From: Halopseudomonas litoralis
GTDB taxonomy: Bacteria; Pseudomonadota; Gammaproteobacteria; Pseudomonadales; Pseudomonadaceae
Direction: 5' to 3'
Length of the DNA: 64,000 nt
NCBI RefSeq assembly: GCF_900105005.1
Contig: NZ_LT629748.1
Span: forward strand, 3,844,001 to 3,908,000
The notes beneath the pieces are model-generated. The model saw only the letters and a list, made by a program, of their open reading frames with translations, had not been told where the DNA came from and did no database searches. Position numbers and translations under genes: made by a program. Below are positions 36,184 through 45,472 of the stretch, piece after piece. Every line of letters starts with the position of its first letter. The first letter of the stretch is position 1.

Positions 36184-36858
36184 TCAGATCGCCGCGGCGG
36201 CGGAGCGGTACAGTGAGACCTGCCGAAAGAGTTCCGGCTCGCCCAGATCCGGCCAGGTCTGACCGCTGAGGGTGGCGACCCGCCGATAGCCGGGATGTTG
36301 CAGATCACGTACCCGCGAATCCGCTATCAATACTTCATTGGCGCGACCGAGGAAATGGTCGAGGAAGCCGTGGTTGTCCCGGTCGTACAGCACATCGGCG
36401 GCGAAGATCAGGTCCAGCTCATCGGTGACGGCAAAGTAATCATCCGCCAGTTCGATGCCCAGACCGTTGAGCTGCGCATTCATCGCGCTGGCCAGGCGTG
36501 CCGGGTGATCCAGATCGCAGGCGATGCTCTGCCGTGCACCTGCGGCGCTGCATGCCAGCGCAACTATCCCCGAGCCGGCACCGAAATCCAGCACCCGTTT
36601 GCCGCGCACCTGTTCTGGATGATCGAGAATCCAGCGCGCCAGCGCCAACCCGCTGCCCCAGCAGAATCCCCAGTAGGGCGGCTGTTCCAGCAGGCGTTGG
36701 GTTTCTTCGCTGGCAAAGGCGCGATCCAGATTGACCGGGTCAAGCAGCCATAGCCGCAGTTCGGGCAGCTGGGGCAGCGCACTGACGGCCAATTGGGCGT
36801 CCGGCAAAATCCGATGCAGAGCCTGTTGCAGAGCGTCGATCGGGCCGAGTGCAGGCAT
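36184..36858 (-). CDS. Class I SAM-dependent methyltransferase (ETFB-KMT/L11-type)
   Basis: 224 residues with SAM motif I VLDFGAGSGIVALACSAAGA, motif II-like IACDLD and DLIFAADVLYD. The N-terminal WGFCWGSGLALARWI segment is characteristic of the group that includes protein lysine methyltransferases. ATG 36858 is chosen because upstream in-frame residues look non-coding. It is transcribed away from nrdR. Substrate unknown. Confidence 0.85.
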   Translation of the reverse strand: MPALGPIDALQQALHRILPDAQLAVSALPQLPELRLWLLDPVNLDRAFASEETQRLLEQPPYWGFCWGSGLALARWILDHPEQVRGKRVLDFGAGSGIVALACSAAGARQSIACDLDHPARLASAMNAQLNGLGIELADDYFAVTDELDLIFAADVLYDRDNHGFLDHFLGRANEVLIADSRVRDLQHPGYRRVATLSGQTWPDLGEPELFRQVSLYRSAAAAI

Positions 36859-37081
36859 GGCTGAATACCTTGATGGAAAAGGGCGGCATTGTAGCGCGCC
36901 AGCGCAGTGTCGGTGAATCAGTCTGATGAGGCTGACGCGGGAGAGAGCAGGGTGCGGCAACAAGCCCCAGGTTAACACTGGCTTACTTTAATAACCCCGT
37001 GTCTGCGAGTATGCTATGGGCCTTCTAAAAACCCAGCATGGCCGTACGCGGCTGCTGTTCTGACCTTTACTGGATCCGAGC

Positions 37082-37555
37082 ATGTATTGTCCCTTTTGTG
37101 GCGCCAATGACACCAAGGTAATTGATTCCAGGTTGGTGGCGGACGGTGGCCAGGTACGTCGCCGGCGTGAGTGCCTCGCCTGTCAGGAACGTTTCACGAC
37201 CTTCGAGACTGCCGAGTTGGTGTTGCCCCGGCTCATCAAGCAGGACGGTCGGCGTCAGCCATTCGATGAGGACAAGCTGCGGGCCGGCCTGCTGCGTGCG
37301 TTGGAAAAACGCCCGGTCAGTGTCGAGCAGATCGAGGCGGCGCTGGGCCGCATCAAGCATCAGCTACGCGCCACCGGCGAGCGCGAAATCAAGGCGATGG
37401 TGGTTGGCGAGATGGTCATGGCCGAGCTCAAGCAGCTGGATGAGGTGGCTTACATCCGCTTTGCTTCTGTCTACCGGCGTTTTCAGGATCTCAACCAGTT
37501 CCGTGAAGAGATCGATCGTCTGTCCCGAGGCGAGCCGGGCGACCCCAATGCCTGA
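37082..37555 (+). CDS. nrdR: Transcriptional repressor NrdR
   Basis: Represses ribonucleotide reductase genes in response to the ATP/dATP ratio. 157 residues: zinc ribbon with CPFCG and CLACQERF (two Cys pairs), then an ATP-cone from about residue 48. It starts the nrdR-ribD unit and overlaps ribD by eight bases. Confidence 0.97.
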   Translation: MYCPFCGANDTKVIDSRLVADGGQVRRRRECLACQERFTTFETAELVLPRLIKQDGRRQPFDEDKLRAGLLRALEKRPVSVEQIEAALGRIKHQLRATGEREIKAMVVGEMVMAELKQLDEVAYIRFASVYRRFQDLNQFREEIDRLSRGEPGDPNA

Positions 37556-38681
37556 AGAGTTCGCCGACCGTCGCCTGATGGCTCGGGCCATTCAATTGGC
37601 CGCCAAGGGGCTGTATACCACTGAGCCAAACCCCAGGGTGGGCTGTGTACTGGCGCGCGACGGTGAGATTGTCGGAGAAGGCTGGCATGTCTGCGCAGGA
37701 GAAGGACACGCAGAAGTCAATGCCTTGGCCCAGGCCGGCGAGCAGGCTCGCGGGGCGACGGCTTATGTCACTCTGGAACCCTGCAGCCACTTCGGCAAGA
37801 CCCCGCCCTGTGCAGACGCGCTGATCAACGCGGGTGTCAGCCGGGTGGTTGCCGCCATGCAGGACCCCAATCCCCAGGTCGCCGGTCAGGGTCTGGCACG
37901 TTTGCGTGCTGCCGGCATCAAGGTCGATTGCGGGCTGCTGGAAAGCGATGCGCGTGACCTCAATCCGGGATTCATCAAACGCATGCAGCAGGGGCTGCCC
38001 TGGGTAAGACTGAAACTGGCAATGAGTCTGGATGGCCGCACGGCCATGGCCAGCGGTGAAAGCCAATGGATCACCGGACCGCAGGCCCGTGCCGATGTGC
38101 AGCGCCTGCGCGCCCGCAGTGGTGCGGTCATCAGTGGTGCCGACAGTGTGCTGCTGGACGATTCGGCATTGACCGTACGCGCTGCCGAACTGGGGCTGGA
38201 TATCGAGCTGGCGCAGGCCGCAGCGGCAAGACAGCCGCTGCGGGTGCTGGTGGATGGTCAGCTGCGTGTGCCTTTGCAGCAGCGATTATTCCGCGAAGCC
38301 GGCCCGGTGCTGGTGGTCTGTACTGATCCGCAGCAGTGCGCAGCGGATTATCTCTCGCAGCAGATAGAGCTGCTTACGCTGCCCGGTGCGGACGGCAAGG
38401 TTGATCTCGGCGCCCTGCTGCGCGAGTTGGGGCAGCGTGGCTGTAACGAGGTGCTGGTGGAGTCCGGTGCCGGTTTGGCGGGCGCGTTCTGGCGTGCCGG
38501 GCTGGTGGATGAATTGATCGTCTATATGGCGCCGAGGCTGCTGGGTAGCCGGGCGCGACCGCTGTTGGAACTGCCCTTCGATGAGATGGCCGAGGCCATG
38601 GATCTCGATGTGACTGACATGCGGGTTATCGGCCGTGATTGGCGGATCACGGCGCGACCGGTTTTTTCCTTCCGAGAGTAA
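37548..38681 (+). CDS. ribD: Bifunctional riboflavin biosynthesis deaminase/reductase RibD
   Basis: Deaminates then reduces the pyrimidine intermediate from GTP. 377 residues: the deaminase domain has the zinc sites HAEVNAL and [15 protein letters not shown]; the reductase domain starts near residue 150 ([24 protein letters not shown]). ATG 37548 overlaps nrdR. The intermediate formed here also feeds Fo synthesis by CofG/CofH. Confidence 0.96.
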   Translation: MPEEFADRRLMARAIQLAAKGLYTTEPNPRVGCVLARDGEIVGEGWHVCAGEGHAEVNALAQAGEQARGATAYVTLEPCSHFGKTPPCADALINAGVSRVVAAMQDPNPQVAGQGLARLRAAGIKVDCGLLESDARDLNPGFIKRMQQGLPWVRLKLAMSLDGRTAMASGESQWITGPQARADVQRLRARSGAVISGADSVLLDDSALTVRAAELGLDIELAQAAAARQPLRVLVDGQLRVPLQQRLFREAGPVLVVCTDPQQCAADYLSQQIELLTLPGADGKVDLGALLRELGQRGCNEVLVESGAGLAGAFWRAGLVDELIVYMAPRLLGSRARPLLELPFDEMAEAMDLDVTDMRVIGRDWRITARPVFSFRE

Positions 38682-38687
38682 CAATCC

Positions 38688-39944
38688 ATGAACGCAGTAG
38701 AAGTGGTCCTGCTCCTGATGGCCGTCCTGGCCATTCTGGGCGTCATTTTTGAAGAAGTAACCCACGTCAGCAAATCCATGGTCGTACTGTTCTTCGGCAC
38801 GCTGGCCTGGGTCGTTCTATTCATTGCCGCACCGGACGAAGCCTACCGCACACGTGTGCAGGAAGCTTTCAACCACAATATTCTGGATATCGCCGGGCTA
38901 TGGCTGTTCCTGATGGCGACCATGACCTTCGTTGCCTATCTGAACAAGAAGGGGTTGATCGACAGTGTCATCTTCAAGATTCTGCCCAGGCGTATCAGTG
39001 AACGAAAGCTGTTGTTCCTGACCGCCATGTTCTGCTTTGTGTTTTCCTCCTTTGCAGACAACATCACCGCCACGCTGGTTTCCATGGCGCTGATCCTGAG
39101 CCTGAAACTGGAGCTGCGCAAGGCGCTGCGCTTTGCCACGCTGGTGGTGTTCGCGGTCAACTCCGGCGGGGTGGCGATGATCACCGGGGACGTCACCACG
39201 CTGATGATCTTCCTGGCTGGCAAGGTGGAGATCACGCACCTGCTGTTGTTGTCAGTTCCGGCGTTGGCCTCGGTGCTGGTGCTGGCAGGTCTGCTGTCCA
39301 TCGGCATGAGTGATGTGGTGGTGATTGATCACGGTACCCGCGTGCACTCGCAACGCACCGGGCGCATGGTTGCGCTGGTGTTCTTCGTGACTATCTTCGC
39401 CACCATTCTCGGTAGCCTGCTGTTTGATATACCGCCGACGCTGACCTTTCTCATGGGGCTGTCGGTGATGTTTCTGCTGGCGCATTATCTCGAGGAGGAC
39501 GTCATGCACGATCCCATCCTGGAATATATCCGCGCCATCGAGTTCGAGACGCTGCTGTTCTTCCTCGGGATTCTACTGGTGGTAGGCATGTTGCAATTCG
39601 TGGGCGTGTTGGGCAGCCTGACTGCGCTGTATGATGTGATGCCGACGCTGCTTGCCAACTTCCTGATGGGCATGCTGTCGGCCCTGATCGACAACGTACC
39701 CTTGACCGCTGCCCTGCTGAAATCCGATCTGGAAATGAGCGTCGCCGAGTGGATGGGGCTGACTTATGCTGTCGGAGTGGGTGGTTCCCTGCTTATAATT
39801 GGCTCTGCCGCCGGGATCGTGGCCATGAGCAAGTTGCCGGGGCTGACCTTCATGTCCTACTTCCGCTGCTTCGGCCTGCTGCTGTTCGCCTTCGCTTTCG
39901 GCTTCCTGGCGGTATTCGGCATGGGCCTGCTGATCACGGCCTGA
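38688..39944 (+). CDS. nhaD: NhaD-family Na+/H+ antiporter
   Basis: 418 residues with about eleven membrane helices. FCFVFSSFADNITATLVSM, VNSGGVAMITGDVTTLMIF and SALIDNVPLTAALL are the conserved NhaD motifs with intramembrane Asp and Asn. NhaD is common in marine and halophilic gammaproteobacteria. It sits between ribD and the riboflavin synthase gene, six bases after ribD, interrupting the usual rib order. Confidence 0.92.
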   Translation: MNAVEVVLLLMAVLAILGVIFEEVTHVSKSMVVLFFGTLAWVVLFIAAPDEAYRTRVQEAFNHNILDIAGLWLFLMATMTFVAYLNKKGLIDSVIFKILPRRISERKLLFLTAMFCFVFSSFADNITATLVSMALILSLKLELRKALRFATLVVFAVNSGGVAMITGDVTTLMIFLAGKVEITHLLLLSVPALASVLVLAGLLSIGMSDVVVIDHGTRVHSQRTGRMVALVFFVTIFATILGSLLFDIPPTLTFLMGLSVMFLLAHYLEEDVMHDPILEYIRAIEFETLLFFLGILLVVGMLQFVGVLGSLTALYDVMPTLLANFLMGMLSALIDNVPLTAALLKSDLEMSVAEWMGLTYAVGVGGSLLIIGSAAGIVAMSKLPGLTFMSYFRCFGLLLFAFAFGFLAVFGMGLLITA

Positions 39945-39969
39945 CAATGCACATGTAACCGAGGCAATC

Positions 39970-40635
39970 ATGTTTACCGGGATAATCGAAGCAGTTGGAC
40001 AAATCCAGACCTTGCAGCCGCGCAGCGGTGACGTGCGGGTGTATATCAAGACCGGAAAGCTGGATCTGGATGACGTCAAACTGGGTGACAGTATTGCGGT
40101 CAATGGCGTATGTCTGACCGTAGTCGAACTGCCCGGCGACGGTTTCTGGGCCGATGTCAGCCAGGAAACCATGCGTCGCAGTGGTTTCACCGAGCTGGTG
40201 GTGGGCAGTCGGGTGAATCTGGAGAAAGCCCTGACCGCGACCACGCGGCTGGGCGGACATCTGGTCAGTGGCCACGTAGATGGTGTTGGCAAGGTCTTGT
40301 CGCGCACTGAAGAGGCCCGCTCGGTACGTTTTCGTATCGAGGCGCCCGCCGCGCTGGCCCGCTATATCGCCGAGAAGGGCTCGATCACCGTTGACGGCAC
40401 CAGTCTCACCGTCAATGGTGTGGATGGCGCTGTCTTCGAACTGAATATCGTCCCCCACACCCTGCAGGAAACCGTGATGGGTGATTACCAGCCGGGCCGC
40501 CCGGTAAATCTGGAGGTCGATGTGATCGCCCGCTACCTTGAGCGCCTTCTGCTGGGTGACAAGGCTGCCGAATCCGGCGCAGCTTCCGGTATCAACATGG
40601 CATTTCTTGCCGATAACGGCTTTTTGAAGTCCTGA
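39970..40635 (+). CDS. ribE: Riboflavin synthase alpha subunit
   Basis: Converts two lumazines to riboflavin and the pyrimidinedione. 221 residues with two lumazine-binding barrels: MFTGIIEAVGQI at the start, GDSIAVNGVCLTV in repeat 1, GHLVSGHVDGVGKV at the junction and GSITVDGTSLTVN in repeat 2. Pseudomonas annotation also calls this gene ribC. Confidence 0.97.
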   Translation: MFTGIIEAVGQIQTLQPRSGDVRVYIKTGKLDLDDVKLGDSIAVNGVCLTVVELPGDGFWADVSQETMRRSGFTELVVGSRVNLEKALTATTRLGGHLVSGHVDGVGKVLSRTEEARSVRFRIEAPAALARYIAEKGSITVDGTSLTVNGVDGAVFELNIVPHTLQETVMGDYQPGRPVNLEVDVIARYLERLLLGDKAAESGAASGINMAFLADNGFLKS

Positions 40636-40657
40636 GCACTGTGCCCGGGAGGGCCGT

Positions 40658-41752
40658 ATGAAACTGAACACTATTGAAGAACTGATCGAAGATATCCGCG
40701 CTGGCAAGATGGTCATCCTCATGGATGACGAGGATCGCGAGAACGAAGGTGATCTGATCATGGCCGCCGAGGCCTGCAAGGCCGAGGACATCAACTTCAT
40801 GGCCCGTTACGGCCGTGGCCTGATCTGCATGCCGATGAGCCTGGAGCGCTGTGAGCGCCTCAAGTTGCCGCTGATGGTACAGCGTAATGGCTCGGGTTTC
40901 GGTACCAAATTCACCGTCTCCATCGAAGCTGCCGAAGGCGTCACCACCGGTATTTCCGCTGCCGATCGCGCACGTACTGTGGAAGCGGCCGCGGCGGCTG
41001 ATGCAGTAGCCGAGGATATCGTCAGCCCCGGCCACATCTTCCCCCTGATGGCCCAGCCCGGTGGCGTGCTGGCGCGTGCCGGTCACACCGAAGCGGCCTG
41101 TGACCTGGCGCGCATGGGCGGCTTCGGCGAGTCCGGGGTGATCTGCGAAATCATGAATGAAGATGGCAGCATGGCGCGCCGCCCCGAGTTGGAAGCCTTT
41201 GCCGAAGAGCACGGATTGAAAGTCGGCACCATCGCCGACCTGATCCACTATCGTCTGCTCAACGAGCGCACCGTACAGCGTGTTTCCGAGCAGCCGCTGG
41301 ATACCGAACTGGGCACCTTCAACTTGGTGACCTACAAGGACAGCCTGGAAAATGCCGTGCACCTGGCGCTGACCCTGGGTGAGATCGAGCCGGAAGAGCC
41401 AACTCTGGTACGGGTGCATAACATGGACCCCCTGCGTGACCTGTTCATGGTCAAGCAGCCGGGGCGCTGGAGCCTGCGTGCGGCCATGGCCAAGCTGGCC
41501 GAACAGGGCAATGGCGTGGTGTTGCTGCTGGGTAATCAGATGGAGGGCGAGGAGCTGCTGCATCATGTACAGCAATTGAGCGGCGATGAGCCGGCAGTAC
41601 GGCGCCCGACCACCTACAATACCGTCGGTGCCGGCTCGCAGATCCTGCGTGACCTGGGCGTGCGCAAGATGCGACTGCTGTCGCTGCCGATGCGCTTCAA
41701 TGCCATATCCGGTTTCGACCTGGAAGTAGTAGAATACCTGCCCTGCGAATAA
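40658..41752 (+). CDS. ribBA: 3,4-dihydroxy-2-butanone-4-phosphate synthase fused to a degenerate GTP cyclohydrolase II domain
   Basis: 364 residues. The N-terminal DHBP synthase is intact ([41 protein letters not shown]). The C-terminal half has the cyclohydrolase II fold but lacks the zinc-binding cysteines: [14 protein letters not shown] stands where HSECLTGD...RCDCG is expected. Cyclohydrolase activity should therefore come only from the separate ribA at 44367. Confidence 0.95.
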   Translation: MKLNTIEELIEDIRAGKMVILMDDEDRENEGDLIMAAEACKAEDINFMARYGRGLICMPMSLERCERLKLPLMVQRNGSGFGTKFTVSIEAAEGVTTGISAADRARTVEAAAAADAVAEDIVSPGHIFPLMAQPGGVLARAGHTEAACDLARMGGFGESGVICEIMNEDGSMARRPELEAFAEEHGLKVGTIADLIHYRLLNERTVQRVSEQPLDTELGTFNLVTYKDSLENAVHLALTLGEIEPEEPTLVRVHNMDPLRDLFMVKQPGRWSLRAAMAKLAEQGNGVVLLLGNQMEGEELLHHVQQLSGDEPAVRRPTTYNTVGAGSQILRDLGVRKMRLLSLPMRFNAISGFDLEVVEYLPCE

Positions 41753-41809
41753 ACGCATTGGATTCACGGCGGCGCCTGGCGCGCCACCGGTTCTTTAAGA
41801 GAGATTGAT

Positions 41810-42286
41810 ATGACTGCTATCCGTACCATCGAAGGCGACTTCATCGCTGCACAGGGTCGCTACGCCCTGGTTGTCGGCCGGTTCAACAGCTTTGTGGTTG
41901 AAAGCCTGGTCGACGGCGCTGTCGACACCCTCAAGCGTCACGGGGTCAAGGAAGCCGACATTACCATTGTGCGCGTTCCCGGTGCCTTCGAAATTCCGCT
42001 GATGGTGCGCAAAGTGGCTGATCTGAAGCAGTTCGACGCCATCATTACCCTGGGCGCGGTCATCCGTGGTGGCACGCCACACTTCGAATATGTTGCTGGC
42101 GAATGCGTCAAAGGCGTAGGCGCAGTATCCCTGGATACCGGCGTTCCGGTTGCCTTCGGTGTGCTGACAGTCGACAGCATCGAGCAGGCCATCGAGCGTT
42201 CTGGTACCAAGGCCGGCAACAAGGGCGCTGAAGCAGCGCTGTCAGCAATCGAAATGGTCAGCGTGATCAAGCAGCTGGAGGCTTAA
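41810..42286 (+). CDS. ribH: 6,7-dimethyl-8-ribityllumazine synthase
   Basis: 158 residues with the catalytic [14 protein letters not shown] loop and [11 protein letters not shown]. It condenses the RibA/RibD product with the RibB product. The stop codon directly abuts the nusB start. Confidence 0.97.
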   Translation: MTAIRTIEGDFIAAQGRYALVVGRFNSFVVESLVDGAVDTLKRHGVKEADITIVRVPGAFEIPLMVRKVADLKQFDAIITLGAVIRGGTPHFEYVAGECVKGVGAVSLDTGVPVAFGVLTVDSIEQAIERSGTKAGNKGAEAALSAIEMVSVIKQLEA

Positions 42287-42775
42287 GTGGCCGACCACGA
42301 CGCTAAACCCAAGCGCAGCGGCGGGCAATCCCGCAATGCCATGCGCCGCAAGGCACGCAGCCTGGCGTTGCAAGCGCTGTATTCATGGCAGATGGCGGCG
42401 CAGTCGTTGTCCGACATCGAAGCGCAGCTGCGCAGCGACGTCGAGTACGAATTCGACAGCGCTGACGGTGCCTACTTCCGTGAGCTGTTGCATGGTGTGC
42501 CGCAGAATCTTGATGAAATCGATGGCCATCTGGCACAGGTGCTGGATCGGGGGATTGATGATGTCGACCCCATCGAGCTGGCCATCCTGCGTATTGGTGT
42601 CTTTGAAATGACCCATCGCGTCGATGTGCCTTACAAGGTGGTGATCAACGAAGGCATCGAGATGGCCAAGATCTTTGGTGCTACCGATGGCCATAAATAT
42701 GTCAACGGCATCCTCGACAAGCTGGCTCCCCGCCTGCGCAGTGTCGAGGTGAATGCGTCCCGCCGGGGGCGCTGA
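42287..42775 (+). CDS. nusB: Transcription antitermination factor NusB
   Basis: 162 residues, all helical, with [17 protein letters not shown] at the N-terminus, [11 protein letters not shown] and [25 protein letters not shown]. It binds boxA RNA with NusE in rRNA antitermination. GTG start immediately after the ribH stop, behind a GGAGG in the ribH end. Confidence 0.96.
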   Translation: MADHDAKPKRSGGQSRNAMRRKARSLALQALYSWQMAAQSLSDIEAQLRSDVEYEFDSADGAYFRELLHGVPQNLDEIDGHLAQVLDRGIDDVDPIELAILRIGVFEMTHRVDVPYKVVINEGIEMAKIFGATDGHKYVNGILDKLAPRLRSVEVNASRRGR

Positions 42776-42794
42776 ACCACGGCAGGAGGCAGCC

Positions 42795-43781
42795 ATGCCG
42801 CTGGGCGAGTTCGGATTGATCGGCCGTTATTTTCAGTGCGCAGCGCTGGAACAGGCGGGCGGGCATGCGAAGGTGGCCCTCGGCATCGGTGACGATGCCG
42901 CCTTGCTGGATCCCGCACCGGGCTGTCACTGGGTCATATCCACTGACAGTCTGGTGCAGGGTGTCCATTTCCCCGATCACTACTCCCCCGATGACCTGGG
43001 CTATCGCGCTCTGGCAGTGGCTGTCAGCGATCTGGCTGCGATGGCCGCCGCCCCGCTGGGCTTCACCTTGGCGCTGACACTTCCTCGCGTGGATGAACTC
43101 TGGCTGCAGGGCTTCAGTGCCGGGCTGGCTGCCTGCGCGGCGGAGCATCGCATCAGCCTGATCGGTGGCGATACCACCCGCGGCCCATTGAATATCGGTG
43201 TTACCGTGTTCGGTGAAGTGCTCCAGGGCCGCGCCTTGCGCCGCTCCGGTGCACGCGCCGGTGATCTGCTGTGTGTGGGTGGTCCGCTGGGTGAAGGGGC
43301 AGCAGGTCTGGCGGTGGTGCTCGGGCAGGATCTGCCGGCCACGCTGACCGGATCCGAGCGGGATTATCTCACCAGCCGTTTCTGGCGCCCGCGGGCTCAG
43401 TGTGAGCTGGGTGCCGCCCTGGCCGGTGTGGCTACGGCCGGCCTGGATATATCCGATGGTCTGCTGCAGGATGCCGGGCATCTGGCTCGCGCCAGTGGGC
43501 TGGCATTGCATCTGCGTACTACCGGTCTGCCCCATTCTCCGGCGCTGCAGGCGTGGCCAGCAGCTCTGCAGCTGGATTGGATGCTGCGCGGTGGCGATGA
43601 CTATGTATTGTTGTTCACTTTACCGCCGGAACAGGCCGCATTGCTGGAACGGTGGCGCGAGCAGGGCTGGGCAGTCAGCGTCATCGGCGAGGCAGCCGTC
43701 GGTGAGGGCGTCTGGCTGGACCAACAACCGGTCGGCGGGGCTGACGGTTACCAACACTTCAAGGAGTCCACGCATGACTGA
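42795..43781 (+). CDS. thiL: Thiamine-monophosphate kinase
   Basis: Phosphorylates thiamine monophosphate to thiamine pyrophosphate, used by Dxs in this window. 328 residues: GEFGLIGRYF, GIGDDAALL, STDSLVQGVHF, DLAAMAAAPLGF and LDISDGLLQD are the conserved ThiL motifs. ATG 42795 follows AGGAGG; the frame's upstream part overlaps nusB. Confidence 0.95.
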   Translation: MPLGEFGLIGRYFQCAALEQAGGHAKVALGIGDDAALLDPAPGCHWVISTDSLVQGVHFPDHYSPDDLGYRALAVAVSDLAAMAAAPLGFTLALTLPRVDELWLQGFSAGLAACAAEHRISLIGGDTTRGPLNIGVTVFGEVLQGRALRRSGARAGDLLCVGGPLGEGAAGLAVVLGQDLPATLTGSERDYLTSRFWRPRAQCELGAALAGVATAGLDISDGLLQDAGHLARASGLALHLRTTGLPHSPALQAWPAALQLDWMLRGGDDYVLLFTLPPEQAALLERWREQGWAVSVIGEAAVGEGVWLDQQPVGGADGYQHFKESTHD

Positions 43782-44268
43782 GTCCCGCGAGCCGACACCG
43801 GCATCGGTATGGCGCAACCCGATTCACTTTCTGGCCTTCGGCTTCGGCAGCGGGGCACTGCCCAAGGCGCCCGGAACCTGGGGTTCGCTGGTGGCGCTGC
43901 CTTTTGTATTGCTGTGGCAGCAACTGCCGCCGGGTGGTTATGCGCTGGTGCTGGTGCTGAGTAGCTTGCTGGGCATCTGGTTATGTCATCGCACGGCTGC
44001 CGACCTGGGTGTGCATGACCACGGCGGTATCGTCTGGGATGAATTCGTCGGCGTGTGGATTACTTTGTGGCTGGCACCGCCCGGTTGGCTGTGGTTGGTA
44101 GTGGGATTTCTGCTGTTTCGTCTGTTCGATATCTGGAAACCCTGGCCGATTGGCTGGGCGGATCGCCATGTCAGTGGCGGGTTGGGCATCATGCTCGATG
44201 ATATTCTCGCGGGTATCATGGCCCTGCTGGTATTGCTGGCACTGGCCGAATTGCCGGGTCTGCTGTGA
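43774..44268 (+). CDS. pgpA: Phosphatidylglycerophosphatase A
   Basis: Dephosphorylates phosphatidylglycerol phosphate at the inner membrane. 164 residues with FGSGALPKAPGTWGSL at the N-terminus, the acidic motif VWDEFVGVWIT, and several membrane helices. It overlaps the thiL end by eight bases. Confidence 0.94.
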   Translation: MTESREPTPASVWRNPIHFLAFGFGSGALPKAPGTWGSLVALPFVLLWQQLPPGGYALVLVLSSLLGIWLCHRTAADLGVHDHGGIVWDEFVGVWITLWLAPPGWLWLVVGFLLFRLFDIWKPWPIGWADRHVSGGLGIMLDDILAGIMALLVLLALAELPGLL

Positions 44269-44366
44269 AACACATCGGCAATCCAGACACATCAGCGCTG
44301 ACGGTCATACGCATGTGCTGTTAAGATAGCTGCCCTCTATATCAGCGTGGTCGGACAGGAGACAGC

Positions 44367-44978
44367 GTGCCAGTCACCTTTGTTGCGTCATCCCAATTAC
44401 CCACCAAGTGGGGCATTTTTACCATGCACGGCTTCCTTGAACCCGGTACGGGCAAGGAACACGTGGTGTTGACCATGGGCGACGTGGGCGACGGACAGCC
44501 AGTGCTCGGACGCCTGCATTCGGAATGCCTCACCGGCGATGCTCTGTTCAGTCTGCGTTGCGATTGCGGCTTCCAGCTGGAAGCGGCGCTGAAAGCCATT
44601 GCTGACGAAGGTCGCGGCGCCTTGCTGTATCTGCGCCAGGAAGGCCGTGGCATCGGTCTGATGAACAAGATTCGAGCTTATCACCTGCAGGATGGTGGCG
44701 CCGATACGGTGGAAGCCAACGAGTTGCTCGGCTTCGGCGCGGATCAGCGCGACTATGCCATCTGCAAGCCCATGCTGGCGTATCTGGGCATCACCGGTCT
44801 GAAGCTGTTGACCAATAACCCGCGCAAGGTCAAGGCGCTGGAGGATTTCGGTATCACCGTGGCCGAGCGCATCCCGCTGAAGACCGGCCTGAACCCGTTC
44901 AACCAGAATTATCTGGCAACCAAGGCCGGCAAGCTTGGTCACCTGCTGGGAACCATTCATCAGGCAGAGGCAGAATGA
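44367..44978 (+). CDS. ribA: GTP cyclohydrolase II
   Basis: First committed step of riboflavin, and indirectly of Fo, synthesis. 203 residues with the zinc site [18 protein letters not shown], the RQEGRGIGL loop and [12 protein letters not shown] start behind ACAGGAG. Its presence explains why the RibBA cyclohydrolase half can be dead. Confidence 0.96.
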   Translation: MPVTFVASSQLPTKWGIFTMHGFLEPGTGKEHVVLTMGDVGDGQPVLGRLHSECLTGDALFSLRCDCGFQLEAALKAIADEGRGALLYLRQEGRGIGLMNKIRAYHLQDGGADTVEANELLGFGADQRDYAICKPMLAYLGITGLKLLTNNPRKVKALEDFGITVAERIPLKTGLNPFNQNYLATKAGKLGHLLGTIHQAEAE

Positions 44979-45403
44979 TGCTCGATACCGCTCCTCACTG
45001 GCAGGCCATGCGCCGCAACTGGCGCATGCAGTGTGTTGCATCGCTTATCCTGCCGATAGCCGTGGTCTGGTTCTTTCATGACCGTCAGGGAGCTTATCCG
45101 GACGTCGCGGTGCCGCTGTTCATCGCCGGCCTGCTGACCCTGTTGCTGACTGTCTGGCGTTTCCGACACTTTCGCCGGGCGGTCATCGCTGCCGATACGG
45201 CGCAGGATACTGCCTCGGCCGAGCAAGCCTGGACACAGTTGCATCATCAACAGCTGCTGGGCCTGACCAACGCCAAGCTGCCCGCCTGGGTCGGCATGTT
45301 GCATTACGTCTGCACGCTGGAGCTGATGCCACTGATCCTGCTGGTCCTCGCCAGCCAGGGGGCGATGCTGCTGTATCGACCCCCGAGTGCCCGTTTCAGC
45401 TGA
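44975..45403 (+). CDS. Small hypothetical membrane protein after ribA
   Basis: 142 residues, not recognised. Three hydrophobic stretches (about 21-36, 44-62 and 112-132) suggest an inner membrane protein with a cytosolic basic segment RFRHFRRAV. The ATG overlaps the ribA stop (ATGA), so it is co-translated with ribA. No function is proposed. Confidence 0.7.
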   Translation: MMLDTAPHWQAMRRNWRMQCVASLILPIAVVWFFHDRQGAYPDVAVPLFIAGLLTLLLTVWRFRHFRRAVIAADTAQDTASAEQAWTQLHHQQLLGLTNAKLPAWVGMLHYVCTLELMPLILLVLASQGAMLLYRPPSARFS

Positions 45404-45418
45404 TAGCCTCTCAGGCTG

Positions 45419-45452
45419 GCCTTGATGGCGAGGGCGACCTCGCCATCAAGGC
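45419..45452. terminator. Perfect 15-bp hairpin between convergent genes
   Basis: GCCTTGATGGCGAGG (45419-45433) and CCTCGCCATCAAGGC (45438-45452) pair without mismatch around a GCGA tetraloop. There is no T-run. It sits between the ribA-operon end and the mksB end and may stop transcription from both sides or protect 3' ends. Confidence 0.6.
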
Positions 45453-45472
45453 ATCCACAGAACACCTGATTC

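Noticed and set aside
38688-39944. FMN riboswitch near the rib genes
   Set aside because: Gaps around ribD, nhaD, ribE and ribBA are 6 to 25 bases, far too short for an FMN element; none recognised elsewhere in the locus.
40658-41752. RibBA as a functional GTP cyclohydrolase II
   Set aside because: The zinc cysteines and catalytic motifs of the cyclohydrolase half are replaced; the separate RibA has them.
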